NCBI GenBank assembly: GCA_902793125.1
Contig: CADBCC010000006.1
Location: 22,912 to 86,911 of the forward strand
Reading direction: 5' to 3'
Origin: an uncultured Ruminococcus sp.
Lineage (GTDB): Bacteria; Bacillota; Clostridia; Oscillospirales; Acutalibacteraceae
DNA: 64,000 bases
A program made the position numbers and the translations under genes. Under the pieces are notes generated by a model, which saw only the letters and a list, made by a program, of their open reading frames with translations, searched no databases and was not told the origin of the DNA. Below, one piece after another: positions 33,352 through 41,555 of the stretch. Positions within the stretch are counted from its first letter, which is position 1; every line of letters begins with the position of its first letter.

Positions 33352-34302
33352 TTAAAACTCTTTATAAAGAATTTCCTGAATAATGAATTTCGGTCTGTGC
33401 TTGCTTTCAAGGTAGATTTTGCCGATATACTCGCCGACAATTCCAAGCATAAGAAGCTGCATTCCGCCGAGTCCCCAAAGCGATACGCTGAGGCTTGCCC
33501 AGCCGCTGACTGTATTTCCGAGGAAGAACTGCACAATGCAGTATATTAAAATTATTACCGCGATTATAAACGCGATTATTCCGAGCACAAGCGAAACCCT
33601 GAGCGGCTTAACCGAGAACGAGGTTATTCCGTCGAAAGCGAACGCTAACATTTTTTTAAGCGGATATTTTGACTCGCCCGCTAAACGTTCGTTGCGTTTG
33701 TATTCCACAACCGCGCTCGGGTAGCCGATCTGGGGAACAATTCCTCTTAAAAATACGTTGACCTCGCCGAACTCAAAAAGCCCTTCAACAGCCCGTTTGC
33801 TCATAAGTCTGTAGTCGGCGTGGTTGTTCACGATATCTACGCCGAGAGCTTTCATAAATCTGTAAAAGCCCTGCGCTGTATTCCGCTTGAAACCGGTATC
33901 GGTATCGCGGTTATTTCGTACGCCGTAAACAATATCGTTGCCTTCGTAATATTTATCTACAAATTTAGGTATAGCGTTGATGTCGTCCTGTAAATCCGCG
34001 TCTAATGATATTACCATATCCGCGTACTCTTTCGCGACGGAAAGTCCCGCTAAGAGCGCGTTCTGGTGGCCTTTGTTGCGGGAAAGATTTATTCCCACGA
34101 ACATATCGATATTAGCGTGATATTTTTCAATAAGCTTCCATGTATTATCCTTGCTTCCGTCGTTTACGAAAGCGATTTTGCTTTCGGGAGCGATTTTTTT
34201 ATTGATAATCATATCAGCCATAATTTTATAAAGCTGTTTTGAAGTTTCCGGAAGAACTTCCTCCTCGTTGTAACACGGTATAACCAGCCAAAGTTTATCC
34301 AT
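33352..34302 (-). CDS. GT2 glycosyltransferase, DPM1/GtrB-like
   Basis: A 316-residue membrane-bound glycosyltransferase: GT-A domain with VIPCYNEEEVLPE (residues about 5-17), FVNDGSKD and SLDADLQDD (metal-binding Asp), then two membrane helices (about 220-300). This is the layout of polyprenyl-phosphate sugar transferases that load glucose or mannose onto undecaprenyl phosphate for decorating wall polymers. The start is ATG 34302 behind AAGGTAGG. It is downstream of the zinc-ribbon gene (15 bases) and of the LTA-synthase-like gene, suggesting an envelope operon. Confidence 0.88.
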   Translation of the reverse strand: MDKLWLVIPCYNEEEVLPETSKQLYKIMADMIINKKIAPESKIAFVNDGSKDNTWKLIEKYHANIDMFVGINLSRNKGHQNALLAGLSVAKEYADMVISLDADLQDDINAIPKFVDKYYEGNDIVYGVRNNRDTDTGFKRNTAQGFYRFMKALGVDIVNNHADYRLMSKRAVEGLFEFGEVNVFLRGIVPQIGYPSAVVEYKRNERLAGESKYPLKKMLAFAFDGITSFSVKPLRVSLVLGIIAFIIAVIILIYCIVQFFLGNTVSGWASLSVSLWGLGGMQLLMLGIVGEYIGKIYLESKHRPKFIIQEILYKEF

Positions 34303-34316
34303 TATTATACCTACCT

Positions 34317-34736
34317 TTATCTGATTTTTTTCTGGAATTGATACCCGCATTTAGGACAGCGGATAGTATGGGCCCCTTTTACATTTTTTACCCTTAGTTG
34401 AGCTTTGCAGTTAGGGCATTTATAGTAGCGGTGAGTGCGTCCGTCGCGGAATTTTTTATAGGTGATTTTAAAGAAATCGCGGACTTTTTCGTAAAAGGGT
34501 TTGAATACGCTGTTTTCCTTTTCGCGCTGATAACAGTTTCTCGAAAGCGTTCGGAATACGCATAATACGAAAAGCGAAAGCGCAATCACCTGAATTATAA
34601 TATGCGCGGGGAAATTGTAGACGAATCGCGTAATTATATTAAGTACAATCGAAAGCACAAGCAGGGTTTTGTTGAGTTCGTCAAACCCGTATCTTCCGCG
34701 CATAAATTCCTGAATTTTATATAAAAAATTCTGCAT
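34317..34736 (-). CDS. Small membrane protein with C-terminal zinc ribbon
   Basis: A 139-residue protein: one or two membrane segments (about residues 25-65), a basic stretch, and a C-terminal zinc ribbon with CPNC and CPKC pairs. Proteins of this form are common in Clostridia and of unknown function. It lies in a tight leftward cluster with the GT2 gene and the truncated LTA-synthase-like gene, so an envelope-related role is possible (inference). Confidence 0.65.
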   Translation of the reverse strand: MQNFLYKIQEFMRGRYGFDELNKTLLVLSIVLNIITRFVYNFPAHIIIQVIALSLFVLCVFRTLSRNCYQREKENSVFKPFYEKVRDFFKITYKKFRDGRTHRYYKCPNCKAQLRVKNVKGAHTIRCPKCGYQFQKKIR

Positions 34737-34791
34737 TAAATCATCCCTTATATAGTACCATTAAAATTATAATACTTCAATGCATAAAACC

Positions 34792-35637
34792 TTAATTTGG
34801 TCTGAAAATGTCGAGTCTTTCCATCGTAAGCAGACCGAAACGCTCCCGGACCTCTCTAAAGGAGGAACTGCGGTAGATTTTACGGCTGTCTGAGTCCGCG
34901 AAATTAACCGCTGAAAGCGCGGCAATCTGAATTATTACGGCTAAGAGAATTACAATTATTTTCGCTGATATTCTGTATCTTCTGAATCCGAAAATCCTGT
35001 GCCCGAAAAGCATGTTGAATACATAGGGAACAATAAGCGCGATTAAATAAAATTTTACGTCGGATAACGCGTTAATAAATTGACCGGGCGAAAAGCTTTT
35101 GAATGACGAAAAAGTAAAAAAGCTTTTAAATATATCAAAATAAACTATCTGTAGAAAATAGAAAAACGTAAGTAAAAATGTAAACACATTACAAAGCAGA
35201 CGGTTTAAAGTATTAGGTCCCAATGTGCAGATAAGCGTTAAAAGCGCTGCAATCGGAAAAGAGAATCCGACGGTATAAAGCAGGTTTATCGGATTAAAAG
35301 GGGTTTCGCACGCTAAATTGAGCACAATTTCCAGCCATAAAATAAGCGCGGGAAAATATATCAGTGACAAAAAGTTGTTGCCTGTTTTTCTTTTTACGGT
35401 TACAAGTTTTTGAGCTTTTCCGAACCCGTCTCCGTAGTCCGAAGTAAGGTTCTGTACGGGAGCGGGATTTGCGTTTTCCCGGCGCTGAGGACTCTCATAC
35501 CGCCGGGGCGGAGTTTCCTGTCGTTGAGGAGGCGGTGTATCGCTCCGTTGAGGCGGGGGAGTATCCGTCTTTTTGGTTTTACCCGTAAAAACATCGTAGT
35601 CGGGAAAATGCTCAAATAACGAATTAATATCAGCCAT
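34792..35637 (-). CDS. Membrane protein resembling the N-terminal half of an LTA synthase, catalytic domain absent
   Basis: A 281-residue protein: a Pro/Gln/Arg-rich cytoplasmic head (about 20-65, TPPPQR repeats), five hydrophobic segments (about 90-260) and an exit stretch FREVRERFGLLTMERLDIFR. The five-helix plan and the FG-LT-x-x-RLD-type exit are like clostridial lipoteichoic acid synthase family proteins, where a sulfatase-like domain of about 350 residues should follow. Here the frame stops, and no sulfatase sequence is in the 55 bases before the next gene. Either a truncated gene or a membrane protein of independent family; the resemblance is by eye only. Confidence 0.5.
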   Translation of the reverse strand: MADINSLFEHFPDYDVFTGKTKKTDTPPPQRSDTPPPQRQETPPRRYESPQRRENANPAPVQNLTSDYGDGFGKAQKLVTVKRKTGNNFLSLIYFPALILWLEIVLNLACETPFNPINLLYTVGFSFPIAALLTLICTLGPNTLNRLLCNVFTFLLTFFYFLQIVYFDIFKSFFTFSSFKSFSPGQFINALSDVKFYLIALIVPYVFNMLFGHRIFGFRRYRISAKIIVILLAVIIQIAALSAVNFADSDSRKIYRSSSFREVRERFGLLTMERLDIFRPN

Positions 35638-35757
35638 TAAATCATTCCGTTTTTCATTATTTCGATTTCAATTCACATTATTATAATTCTAATACACAAT
35701 TATAATATTATCAAGTATAGTTACACAATTGTATTCTTTGGAGCCGTAAAATAACTG

Positions 35758-35786
35758 TAGACATATTAAGGATTAATTGTTATAAT
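35758..35786 (+). promoter_or_regulatory. Promoter of the secreted fn3 gene
   Basis: TAGACA (35758-35763), 17-base spacer, TATAAT (35781-35786). Confidence 0.6.
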
Positions 35787-35839
35787 AAAAAAAGAGGGCA
35801 ATTTAATAATTGCGCAACGGAAAGGCTCAGGTGATGATT

Positions 35840-36622
35840 ATGAAAAAATCAAAAATGATTTTATCGGTATTATTAGCCGCCGCGGTTTTGGCGTCCTGTT
35901 TCGTGTTTAACGCTTTCGCGGCTGACTCAAAGCTCAACTCGGGCGAACCCGAAGAGCATACCCACAACTTTGTCGAGAAGTCAAGGACTGACGCTACCTG
36001 TACAAGCTCGGGAGAAATAGTTTATGAATGCAGCGAATGCGGAGAACCAAAAATTGATTTTCTTGATATTTTAGGGCACGATATGGTTTATCACGCGGGC
36101 GTAGATCCGACCTGCACATCCAAGGGTACCCGTGAGCATTGGCATTGCTTAAGATGCGGAAAAGATTTCCTCGACCAGAGCGGCGATACATTTATTGAGA
36201 AAGAGGATACTGTCCTCGATAAGCTCGACCATATGCACCAGTCTTTCGGAAAAACCGTAAGCGCTACATGCTTCTACGCGGGCTCGGTTGCGGGAGAGAA
36301 ATGCACAGTTTGCGGAAAGATATTTAAGAAATCTTCCGTTGTTCCGAAAAAAGCTTTCGGAAAAATAAAGCTAAAAAAGGGTAAAAACAGTTTTACCGCA
36401 AGCTGGAAAAAAGTAAGCAAGGCGAAAGGCTACCAGCTTAAATACAGCCTTAAAAAGAGCTTTAAAAAAGCTAAATCAAAAACGCTCAAAGGTAAAAAGC
36501 TCACCGTTAAAAGCTTAAAATCAAAAAAGACTTATTATGTTAAAGTAAGAGCCTTTACAAAAATAAACGGCAAAAAGGTTTATTCAGGCTGGTCCAAGGT
36601 TGGAAAAGTAAAGGTTAAATAA
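35840..36622 (+). CDS. Secreted protein with Cys-rich repeats and C-terminal fn3 domain
   Basis: A 260-residue exported protein. Signal peptide about 1-27 (ends AFAADS); two or three Cys/His-rich repeats (about 35-170) of the form HTHN...ATCTSSGEIVYECSECGE and DPTCTSKGTREHWHCLRCGK, a repeat common in clostridial surface proteins; and a Lys-rich fibronectin type III domain (about 180-260) ending GWSKVGKVKVK. The tail resembles that of the decayed gene at 10113-10489. Function unknown; probably structural or adhesive. ATG 35840 follows AGGTGATG. Confidence 0.7.
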   Translation: MKKSKMILSVLLAAAVLASCFVFNAFAADSKLNSGEPEEHTHNFVEKSRTDATCTSSGEIVYECSECGEPKIDFLDILGHDMVYHAGVDPTCTSKGTREHWHCLRCGKDFLDQSGDTFIEKEDTVLDKLDHMHQSFGKTVSATCFYAGSVAGEKCTVCGKIFKKSSVVPKKAFGKIKLKKGKNSFTASWKKVSKAKGYQLKYSLKKSFKKAKSKTLKGKKLTVKSLKSKKTYYVKVRAFTKINGKKVYSGWSKVGKVKVK

Positions 36623-36651
36623 CAGTATAATTTAAATAATGTATCATAGCA

Positions 36652-36678
36652 AAAGCTCAGGCAAACCGCCTGAGCTTT
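36652..36678. terminator. Bidirectional terminator between secreted-protein genes
   Basis: Perfect 11-base stem AAAGCTCAGGC / GCCTGAGCTTT with five-base loop; convergent genes on both sides. Confidence 0.85.
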
Positions 36679-36684
36679 TTGTGG

Positions 36685-39132
36685 TTATTTTATTTTAACT
36701 TTAACAGTTTTGGTTATGGTCTTAGCGTTGTAGTTTATGTTACCCGCCGCGGTGATTTTTACTTTAATCCTGTAAGCGCCTTTCTTAGCTTTCTTCCACT
36801 TCTTGATTGTAATAATGCCTTTTTTATTAATCTTACAAAGCTTGCGGATTTTCTTTGTGATACCGCTCTTTACTAACTTATAAGTTAACTTACCCTGATT
36901 ATTCTTAACCGTAATCGCTTTAAGCTTCTGAGCTTTCTTCTTAAGTTTTTTAAGCTTAACTGTCTTTTTCTTAACCGTTACCTTAATCGGGTTAGCCTTT
37001 TTGGATGTAACTTTCGGAAGCGCAGGTTTTGGAGCGCTCGGCTGAGTCGGGTCGGTAACTACAGGCTGGGTAATCGGTTCGTTTGTTATCGGTTCAGTTG
37101 CTATTGGTTTGGTAACAAAAGGAATTGAGTCAATCTGCTCGGTTTCTCTCGGAATGGTTTCTGCGGGCTGGGTTTCAGGTGGTTCAACGGTTGCGGGTTC
37201 TCTTCCTTCATTTACGGTGAACGCCTTGATTTTCGCGTTTCCGAAGTTGAAAATCTGAGCGATTTCGAGATTTTCGTTAAGCTCCTTCGGAGTCGTCCAT
37301 TTTCCGTCAAGACGTACGAAAGTTTCTCCGTCGTTGCAAATGACTTTGTTCGAAGCGGGACCTACAGATATTTTTTCGCTGTCAACCGTTGTTTCAAGAT
37401 TGAGGTAAGAAACCTCGGCGTCGCTACCCTTATCGTATGATTTTATGTTTTGTACAATCGCGAATTTCTGACCTTTCGGAAGGTCTATCTCTTTGCTGAG
37501 CTTAATTGTGTGGAAGCCCGCGAATTTAACATTATCCTCAGATGAGTATACAAGCCCGCCTTCCGTAGGATTGCTTTGTGAGCCGTCTAAGAGGTAAATA
37601 TCGGTTTTTACAACAGAGTCTGTCGCGTTTGTATATGTTGAAAAAGCCTTGAGCTTTTCGTTGCCGTTAGCTGTAAACACATTGCTGACGAGAGTTCCCG
37701 TATCGCCTGTTCTGAGGGAAAGTCTGAGGTCGTCGTGGCTGACCGCGTAATCATACTGGTAGTTGTTGTCGTAATCATATCCGTCATCGGCAATATCAAC
37801 ATTGTATACGCAGTGAGCTCCTAAGGTGCGGTCGCAGTAATAAATCCAGAAGAATCCCGTTCCGCGGTCTTCGCTGTCGCGGATACCGCATTCATACGTG
37901 TATTTGTTCTGAATATTCGGATTCAGCTTTTTCATCTGCTCAAGAGATGTGTTTCTCTCTTTATAGTAATCCTGCGTTTCGGCGTATGTCATACCCATTA
38001 TGCCTTCACGGTCAACATCCCAGTTTTTGAAATGGGAATTCATATAGTCATAACTGCCGAAGGTGTTTTTAACGAGCCAGGCGCCGTCCTCGGGAGGAGC
38101 AGCTTTGCCTTTGCCGACGTAATTGTCCTTGGAGAAATTATCGTCCCAGCCGACTATCAGCGCGGCGTGGCCTGTACCGTTAAAGGATTTATTACTATAG
38201 ATTGTACTGCTTAAATTATCGCCGTCTGAGTTATAGCTCGTATTCACGGCGCCGTAATCCAGAACAGCCTGTTTTATAATGCTTCTCGCTTTTTTATCGT
38301 AGCTTTTCCATTCGTTCTGATTAGCGTTATTCTCAAAAACCGAAGTATTCGGAAGAAACATACTGTCGGTAAGTCTCGGAGCTTTATCGAAGGATTTCGC
38401 GCTTAAATTCTCAGGCAGGTTCCACGACTTGGTTTCTGTAATATAGCTGATAGTTCCGTCCCAATCGTTCGGTATATGAGGATACTGCTCTTCGGTAAAT
38501 ACACCCCTCCACGCGCTGAATAGCGTTTCGCAGTACGAATTAAATCCGCCTATAGTAAAACGGTCGTTGCTGCTGTCGGGATAAATATATCCCTCGCCCG
38601 CCTGCGAAGGGTTCTCGTCGGCTTTGAGCGCCTCGCCCAAAAACCACGCGGCGGCTTTAGGGGAATAACATTCCGTGTTTTTGAGTCCGCTCAGTACAGG
38701 CTCTTCGAACGCTTTACTGTCTATTTCGCCGCTTGGATTTTTAAGGCGGCTTTTAGCTTTAAGAGCGGAGCTTTCAAGCATACCTACAGCCGTCTGAGCC
38801 CAGCAATCACCGAGAGGCTCCTGCAATCTCGGCGTTGTGCACTGATTAATGTTCGAAAGAAAATACCGCGGAATACTGTCGGCTTTTGCGGTATCGTAAT
38901 CTATAGAGGAGAGAGCTCCGTACAGCATATCCTGAACAATAGGCGCGTGATATTTTTTATTAAGCTCTGTCAGCTGTTCAATATCACTTTCATCGCTCAC
39001 GTTGTCGCCGTTGCAATCGTAAATAACCGAGCTTTTTTCTTTTGCCGACACGCTGAAAGCGGAGGTAGGGAAGAGCCCTGTTATCAAAGCCGCGCAAAGC
39101 GCTGCTCCTATAATTCTTTTTGAAAATTTCAT
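36685..39132 (-). CDS. Secreted papain-like (C1) cysteine protease with Lys-rich C-terminal domain
   Basis: An 815-residue exported protein. Signal peptide about 1-30; a short segment VIYDCNGDNVSDESDIEQL that looks like a single dockerin-type calcium loop (about 38-56); a C1-type protease domain with catalytic Cys in GDCWAQTAVG (about 107), His in TGHAALIVGWDD (about 322) and Asn in WLVKNTFGS; a beta-rich domain; a Pro/Thr linker (about 650-705); and the Lys-rich C-terminal domain (about 712-815) shared with genes 973 and 10502. An extracellular peptidase, possibly retained at the surface through the tail. A lone dockerin loop would not normally bind cohesin. Confidence 0.85.
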   Translation of the reverse strand: MKFSKRIIGAALCAALITGLFPTSAFSVSAKEKSSVIYDCNGDNVSDESDIEQLTELNKKYHAPIVQDMLYGALSSIDYDTAKADSIPRYFLSNINQCTTPRLQEPLGDCWAQTAVGMLESSALKAKSRLKNPSGEIDSKAFEEPVLSGLKNTECYSPKAAAWFLGEALKADENPSQAGEGYIYPDSSNDRFTIGGFNSYCETLFSAWRGVFTEEQYPHIPNDWDGTISYITETKSWNLPENLSAKSFDKAPRLTDSMFLPNTSVFENNANQNEWKSYDKKARSIIKQAVLDYGAVNTSYNSDGDNLSSTIYSNKSFNGTGHAALIVGWDDNFSKDNYVGKGKAAPPEDGAWLVKNTFGSYDYMNSHFKNWDVDREGIMGMTYAETQDYYKERNTSLEQMKKLNPNIQNKYTYECGIRDSEDRGTGFFWIYYCDRTLGAHCVYNVDIADDGYDYDNNYQYDYAVSHDDLRLSLRTGDTGTLVSNVFTANGNEKLKAFSTYTNATDSVVKTDIYLLDGSQSNPTEGGLVYSSEDNVKFAGFHTIKLSKEIDLPKGQKFAIVQNIKSYDKGSDAEVSYLNLETTVDSEKISVGPASNKVICNDGETFVRLDGKWTTPKELNENLEIAQIFNFGNAKIKAFTVNEGREPATVEPPETQPAETIPRETEQIDSIPFVTKPIATEPITNEPITQPVVTDPTQPSAPKPALPKVTSKKANPIKVTVKKKTVKLKKLKKKAQKLKAITVKNNQGKLTYKLVKSGITKKIRKLCKINKKGIITIKKWKKAKKGAYRIKVKITAAGNINYNAKTITKTVKVKIK

Positions 39133-39186
39133 AGCAATCTCCGTTCTGCTGAATAGGTTATATTGCTTATATTTATATAAAGATTT

Positions 39187-40401
39187 TTAGTATTCCTGCA
39201 TCGGGTTGTAGTGCGAGCCGTTGTATCGGCACTCATAATGCAGGTGGGGGCCGGTTGACCAGCCTGTAGAGCCTACGTAACCGATTTTCTGGCCTTTGGT
39301 TACTTTGTCGCCTGTTTTAACTATAGCGTCCGAAAGGTGGCCGTAGAGGGTTTGCTTTCCGTTTGCGTGGTCGATCTGCACGTAGTTTCCGTAGCCGCCT
39401 CCGCAGCCGCAGGAGCCCGATTTGCCCCAGTTATGAATACAGGAGTTGTTGCACGCGGTTACCGTTCCGTCGTGAGCCGCGACAACCTCGGCGCCTAAAA
39501 TTCCCGCGCCTGAAATATCAATACCTTTATGCGTATAGCCTCTGTCTTCTCCGAAGGGAGAAACTACCGCGTAGTAACCGGGTACAGGCCACGCGAATCC
39601 CGAGCGCGTTACGTGGATTGAGCCCGCCGAGCCCGAACCCGAGCCTGTTCCGCCCCGGGTGTATGTTGCGCTCTGGTATTTGCTTTCTTTCTTGTAAAGG
39701 CTGTCTAAAATCTTCTCGTTTTCTTTAAGCGTAGACGAAAGCTTGCCCTGCTTTGTGTTAAGAATTCGTTCGGATTTCATACGCTTGTTTTTGGTTTTTG
39801 TAAGCGCCTTTTTTTCGGTCGAGATTTTATCGAGCTTAGCCTGGATTTTCTTAATAAGTTTTTGGTCGTAATCCGAAAGAGTTTTTACAAGCTCAAGCTT
39901 ATCTACAAAATCGCCGAAATCTTTCGCACCGAGGATAATCTCGAGCGACGAAGTATCCCCCGCGGTATAAATAGCGCGGATTCTTTTTTTAAGAATATTA
40001 AACTGGTTTCTTATTTGGTTTCTTGATGCGTTAATCGCCCTTTGTTTTTTTGCGATTTTTTCTTCGAGCTTGGCGATTTCAGCGTGTGATTCCTTAATTT
40101 CCTTACCCAGAACCTCAATCTGTTTTACAAGCGCCGCGCTGTACTGTTCTTTGTTCTGAATATCGGCTTTTGTCTTTTTAAGGATCTGTTCGTACTTGCT
40201 TTCCTTTTTTTCGAGACCGCTGATTTTTTTGTCGTAGCTTTTGGATTTTTCAGAGGAAGTCTTTGACGACTTTTTTGATGAGGTTTTTGAGGATGTTTCC
40301 GATGCGGGTTTGGTTTCTTTATCAGCGGAAAAACTCGGTAAAAGTACAGGCGAACACAAAATGCCGATTACAAGTATCGCCGAAATAATTTTTTTATACA
40401 T
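39187..40401 (-). CDS. M23 murein hydrolase (activator) with N-terminal coiled coil, EnvC-like
   Basis: A 404-residue exported protein: signal peptide about 1-25, Ser/Lys-rich stretch, a long coiled coil (about 50-250, KISGLEKKESKYEQILKK onwards), a Gly/Ser linker and a LytM/M23 domain (about 285-404) with metal-binding HKGIDIS and HLHYE, so a live zinc endopeptidase is likely. Coiled-coil plus M23 proteins are the usual periplasmic or wall partners of FtsEX. Here ftsE and ftsX lie directly upstream on the same strand, separated by 250 bases of repeats, suggesting one division module (inference). An extra Cys-rich insert (CGCGGG) sits in the M23 domain. Confidence 0.88.
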   Translation of the reverse strand: MYKKIISAILVIGILCSPVLLPSFSADKETKPASETSSKTSSKKSSKTSSEKSKSYDKKISGLEKKESKYEQILKKTKADIQNKEQYSAALVKQIEVLGKEIKESHAEIAKLEEKIAKKQRAINASRNQIRNQFNILKKRIRAIYTAGDTSSLEIILGAKDFGDFVDKLELVKTLSDYDQKLIKKIQAKLDKISTEKKALTKTKNKRMKSERILNTKQGKLSSTLKENEKILDSLYKKESKYQSATYTRGGTGSGSGSAGSIHVTRSGFAWPVPGYYAVVSPFGEDRGYTHKGIDISGAGILGAEVVAAHDGTVTACNNSCIHNWGKSGSCGCGGGYGNYVQIDHANGKQTLYGHLSDAIVKTGDKVTKGQKIGYVGSTGWSTGPHLHYECRYNGSHYNPMQEY

Positions 40402-40432
40402 AGTTATACCTTCTTTTAGTAGTCAGTGGGCA

Positions 40433-40615
40433 GCTTCCAGCCCCCAATATAGTCGTCTCACTCGTCCTAAGAGCGGACTCGTGATACTCCTTATTTGGCG
40501 CAGCGCTTTTAGTAATTTGGTGTGTAGTATGTCGCAACTGCTTCCAGCCCAAAATATAGTCGTCTCACTCGTCCTAAGGGCGGACTCGTGACACTCCTTA
40601 TTTTGCGCAGCGCTT
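40433..40615 (-). repeat. Two 76-base direct repeats between ftsX and the M23 gene
   Basis: Copies at 40433-40508 and 40540-40615 start with GCTTCCAGCCC and include GTCGTCTCACTCGTCCTAAG and a GCGCAGCGCT end; they are about 92 percent alike, offset by 107. GTCC/GGAC and GCGC arms give small hairpins. No reading frame is conserved. They fill most of the otherwise gene-free 40402-40652. Confidence 0.75.
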
Positions 40616-40652
40616 ATGCTCCCTTAATCTGCCGCAGGCAGCGGTCGCAACG

Positions 40653-41555
40653 CTACCACCCTAAAATCTCATTACCCTCTTTTTTGAGGTATTTGCGGAT
40701 GGAGATGAATCCCGAAAGAGCGCCGATTGTAATACCCGCCGCTACGAATATCAATGCGACATACCATATTACGTTGAAAATCGGAATTGCTGTAAAGTGT
40801 ACAAGGTTGGATACAATTTCCACAACGCCGTTGTAAAGGAAAATCAGCGCTATTGTTGAGATTACGGAAGCGATAAATCCGATAACCATACCCTCGACAA
40901 TAAACGGAATACGTACAAACGCGTTGGTCGCTCCGACGGATTTCATAATGCTTATTTCAAATCTTCGGTTGTACATAGTTGCGCGTATTGTATTTGAAAT
41001 AATGAACAGCGAAATAATCGCTAAAGCTAAAATAACCCAGATGCTTAAGGTCTGCACAAGATTATTAACCTCGGTCAGTTTGCGGGCAATATCGCTTCGG
41101 TTTGAAACCGAGTCAACGCCCTTTAGCTTCATAATCTTCTCGACGGTCCGGTCATATTTCGAAAGGTCTTCCATAGAAATCTTATACGCGTCGGGAAGCG
41201 GATTATCGTCTTCCAAATCGGAAAAAAGTTCTTTTCCCAATTTTTCTTTATACTCTTTTATTGCCTCTTCTTTCGAGTAATACTCGACTTTGTTTATGTT
41301 GTTGATTTTCTGAAGATCTCTGCCTAAATAAACCGCCTCGATTTTCGAGAGGTCGTCTTCTAAATATACGGTGGTTTCGTTGCTGTCGCCTACCGTTTCT
41401 ACAAGATCACTCACGTTCATCGAGAAAAGCACCGCGCTGCCCGTAAGAACGAGGCAGGAGATTAATACGCATACGGAGGCGATACTCATAATGCGGTTTG
41501 CCCAAACGTTTTTAATGCCTTCTTTTATTAAATAACTAAGTCCGCTTAACTGCAT
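40653..41555 (-). CDS. ftsX: Cell division protein FtsX
   Basis: A 300-residue permease-like subunit: one N-terminal membrane helix (about 22-45), an extracytoplasmic loop (about 50-170; LGRDLQKINNINKVEYYSKEEA) and three C-terminal helices (about 175-290) with the VGATNAFVRIPFIVEGM motif. With FtsE it transmits ATP hydrolysis to wall hydrolases during division or elongation. Its ATG shares one base with the ftsE stop (TAATG). Confidence 0.93.
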   Translation of the reverse strand: MQLSGLSYLIKEGIKNVWANRIMSIASVCVLISCLVLTGSAVLFSMNVSDLVETVGDSNETTVYLEDDLSKIEAVYLGRDLQKINNINKVEYYSKEEAIKEYKEKLGKELFSDLEDDNPLPDAYKISMEDLSKYDRTVEKIMKLKGVDSVSNRSDIARKLTEVNNLVQTLSIWVILALAIISLFIISNTIRATMYNRRFEISIMKSVGATNAFVRIPFIVEGMVIGFIASVISTIALIFLYNGVVEIVSNLVHFTAIPIFNVIWYVALIFVAAGITIGALSGFISIRKYLKKEGNEILGW

